Source: Cyanobacteriota bacterium (GTDB taxonomy: Bacteria > Cyanobacteriota > Cyanobacteriia > PCC-6307 > Cyanobiaceae). Taken from it: 5,101 nucleotides of DNA. Position 1 is the stretch's first letter. Each line of letters starts with the position of its first letter. Location: contig CANHSW010000184.1 of the NCBI GenBank assembly GCA_947463165.1, positions 1 through 5,101 on the forward strand, given 5' to 3'. The position numbers and the translations under genes were made by a program. Below are positions 4,496-5,101 of the stretch, piece by piece. The notes under the pieces are model-generated. The model saw only the letters and a list, made by a program, of their open reading frames with translations, was not told the DNA's origin and made no database searches.

Positions 4496-5101
4496 ATTAG
4501 GCAACTGCCGCGCTAGCTGTTCCGGGCTGGCCGCCAGGCGGTTTTGTTGCAGTTTCAGCCCGGTGCCGGCGTGGGCCAGGGCGGCGGCCGCCAGCAGCTG
4601 GGCATCGGCCGGCCAGCCCGCCGCCAGGGCCAGGGCGCCAAGTCCGCCCGCATAGCCCGCCAACACATCCCCGAGGCCGGCGCGGGCCACGGCACTGGCC
4701 GCCTGGCGCAGTTGCCAGCAGCGGCCATCGGGGGCGGCCACCACCGTGCGGGCCCCCTTGAGCAGCACGGCGGCGCCACTGGCGCGGGCGGCGGCGGCGG
4801 CGGCCTCCAGGGCGGGCAGGCTGGCCAATTCGGGAAACAGCCTGGCGAACTCGCCGGCATGGGGCGTAATCCAGCTGGGACCCAGCCGGCCGCTCAACCA
4901 GGCCGCTGGGCTGACGCCAAATTGCCGGGCGACGGGCCCTGCCAGGCGATTGAGACCATCGGCATCCAACAGCAGCAGGGCCGGCGATCGCTGCAGGGCT
5001 TGCCAAAAGTCGAGCTCGGCGCCGGAAATCTCTTCATCGATGCCAGCACTGCCAACAGCTTTTTCGCCAACAGCCGGGCCGATGCCGGGCCCCAGCACCA
5101 G
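4472..5101 (-). CDS. nnrD: ADP-dependent NAD(P)H-hydrate dehydratase domain, C-terminal part (N-terminus outside window)
   Basis: This cytosolic metabolite-repair enzyme converts the damaged S-form of NAD(P)H hydrate back to NAD(P)H using ADP. It has a ribokinase-like fold. The visible 209 residues start inside the domain at LVLGPGIG, the usual (V)xGPGLG block, so the GTG at 5098 is not a true start and the gene continues past the right edge. In cyanobacteria and many other bacteria a YjeF_N epimerase (NnrE) domain precedes it; this cannot be seen here. Landmarks, counted from the edge, are LLLLDADGLNRLA (42-54), WITPHAGEFARLFP (77-90), VLLKGARTVVAAPDGR (112-127) and the nucleotide/catalytic loop ARAGLGDVLAG (139-149) with the catalytic Asp of GxGD at 145. 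The more usual loop is TAGSGD or TGGTGD, so the Leu is slightly off consensus. The stop lies within the 13-bp tandem repeat. Confidence 0.9.
   Translation of the reverse strand: MVLGPGIGPAVGEKAVGSAGIDEEISGAELDFWQALQRSPALLLLDADGLNRLAGPVARQFGVSPAAWLSGRLGPSWITPHAGEFARLFPELASLPALEAAAAAARASGAAVLLKGARTVVAAPDGRCWQLRQAASAVARAGLGDVLAGYAGGLGALALAAGWPADAQLLAAAALAHAGTGLKLQQNRLAASPEQLARQLPNYLFEALI
4787..4804. repeat. (GGC)6 trinucleotide tract
   Basis: Six perfect GGC copies encode part of an alanine run in nnrD (LEAAAAAARASG). The tract could change in length by slippage without breaking the frame. Confidence 0.85.
4984..4991. repeat. HIP1 octamer (GCGATCGC)
   Basis: This is the second perfect GCGATCGC in the window, inside nnrD. 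Two copies in 5.1 kb is more than expected by chance and fits a cyanobacterial chromosome. Confidence 0.8.

Noticed and set aside
5096..5098. GTG as the start of nnrD
   Set aside because: The frame is open to the window edge, and the sequence at that point is the internal LGPGIG motif of the domain, so the gene is truncated by the window.

Overview
The window looks like a piece of a GC-rich cyanobacterial chromosome, most likely from the Synechococcus/Cyanobium group. The support is two HIP1 palindromes (GCGATCGC), strong G/C bias at codon third positions, an N-terminal domain I recall mainly from cyanobacterial FG-GAP/RTX-type exported proteins, and a TIGR03032-type protein. The genus is inference; no rRNA or other marker gene is present.

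Layout. (1) 1-648, minus strand: the first 216 residues of a large, probably exported protein. It has a zincin-like EELGHAID block and the beginning of an FG-GAP/Ca-binding repeat, and it runs off the left edge. (2) 704-2908, minus strand: a 734-residue fusion of a TIGR03032-type domain with two GNAT acetyltransferase-like domains. It lies 55 bp upstream of gene 1 in the same direction, so the two may be co-transcribed. (3) 2905-3048: the 5' control region of that fusion gene. It holds a 19-bp repeat array, a stem-loop, a promoter-like sequence, and an in-frame ATG that is cut off from the main ORF by a TGA lying inside the repeat. (4) 3049-3634: a lower-GC stretch with no convincing gene, only a doubtful minus-strand ORF (3303-3587) divergent from the next operon. 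(5) 3635-4278, plus strand: a complete VapBC type II toxin-antitoxin operon. (6) 4279-4495: a convergent junction with seven units of a 13-bp tandem repeat. (7) 4472-5101, minus strand: the C-terminal ADP-dependent NAD(P)H-hydrate dehydratase domain (NnrD), cut by the right edge.

Functionally, NnrD is housekeeping metabolite repair and VapBC is an accessory stress/stability module. The left pair is the least understood part: a TIGR03032-GNAT-GNAT protein beside a putative exported FG-GAP protein. The most interesting observation is the start region of the fusion gene. An in-phase ATG with a plausible promoter is separated from the ORF by a repeat array carrying a TGA immediately followed by TTG, and no ATG occurs in the ORF until residue 75, inside the conserved domain.
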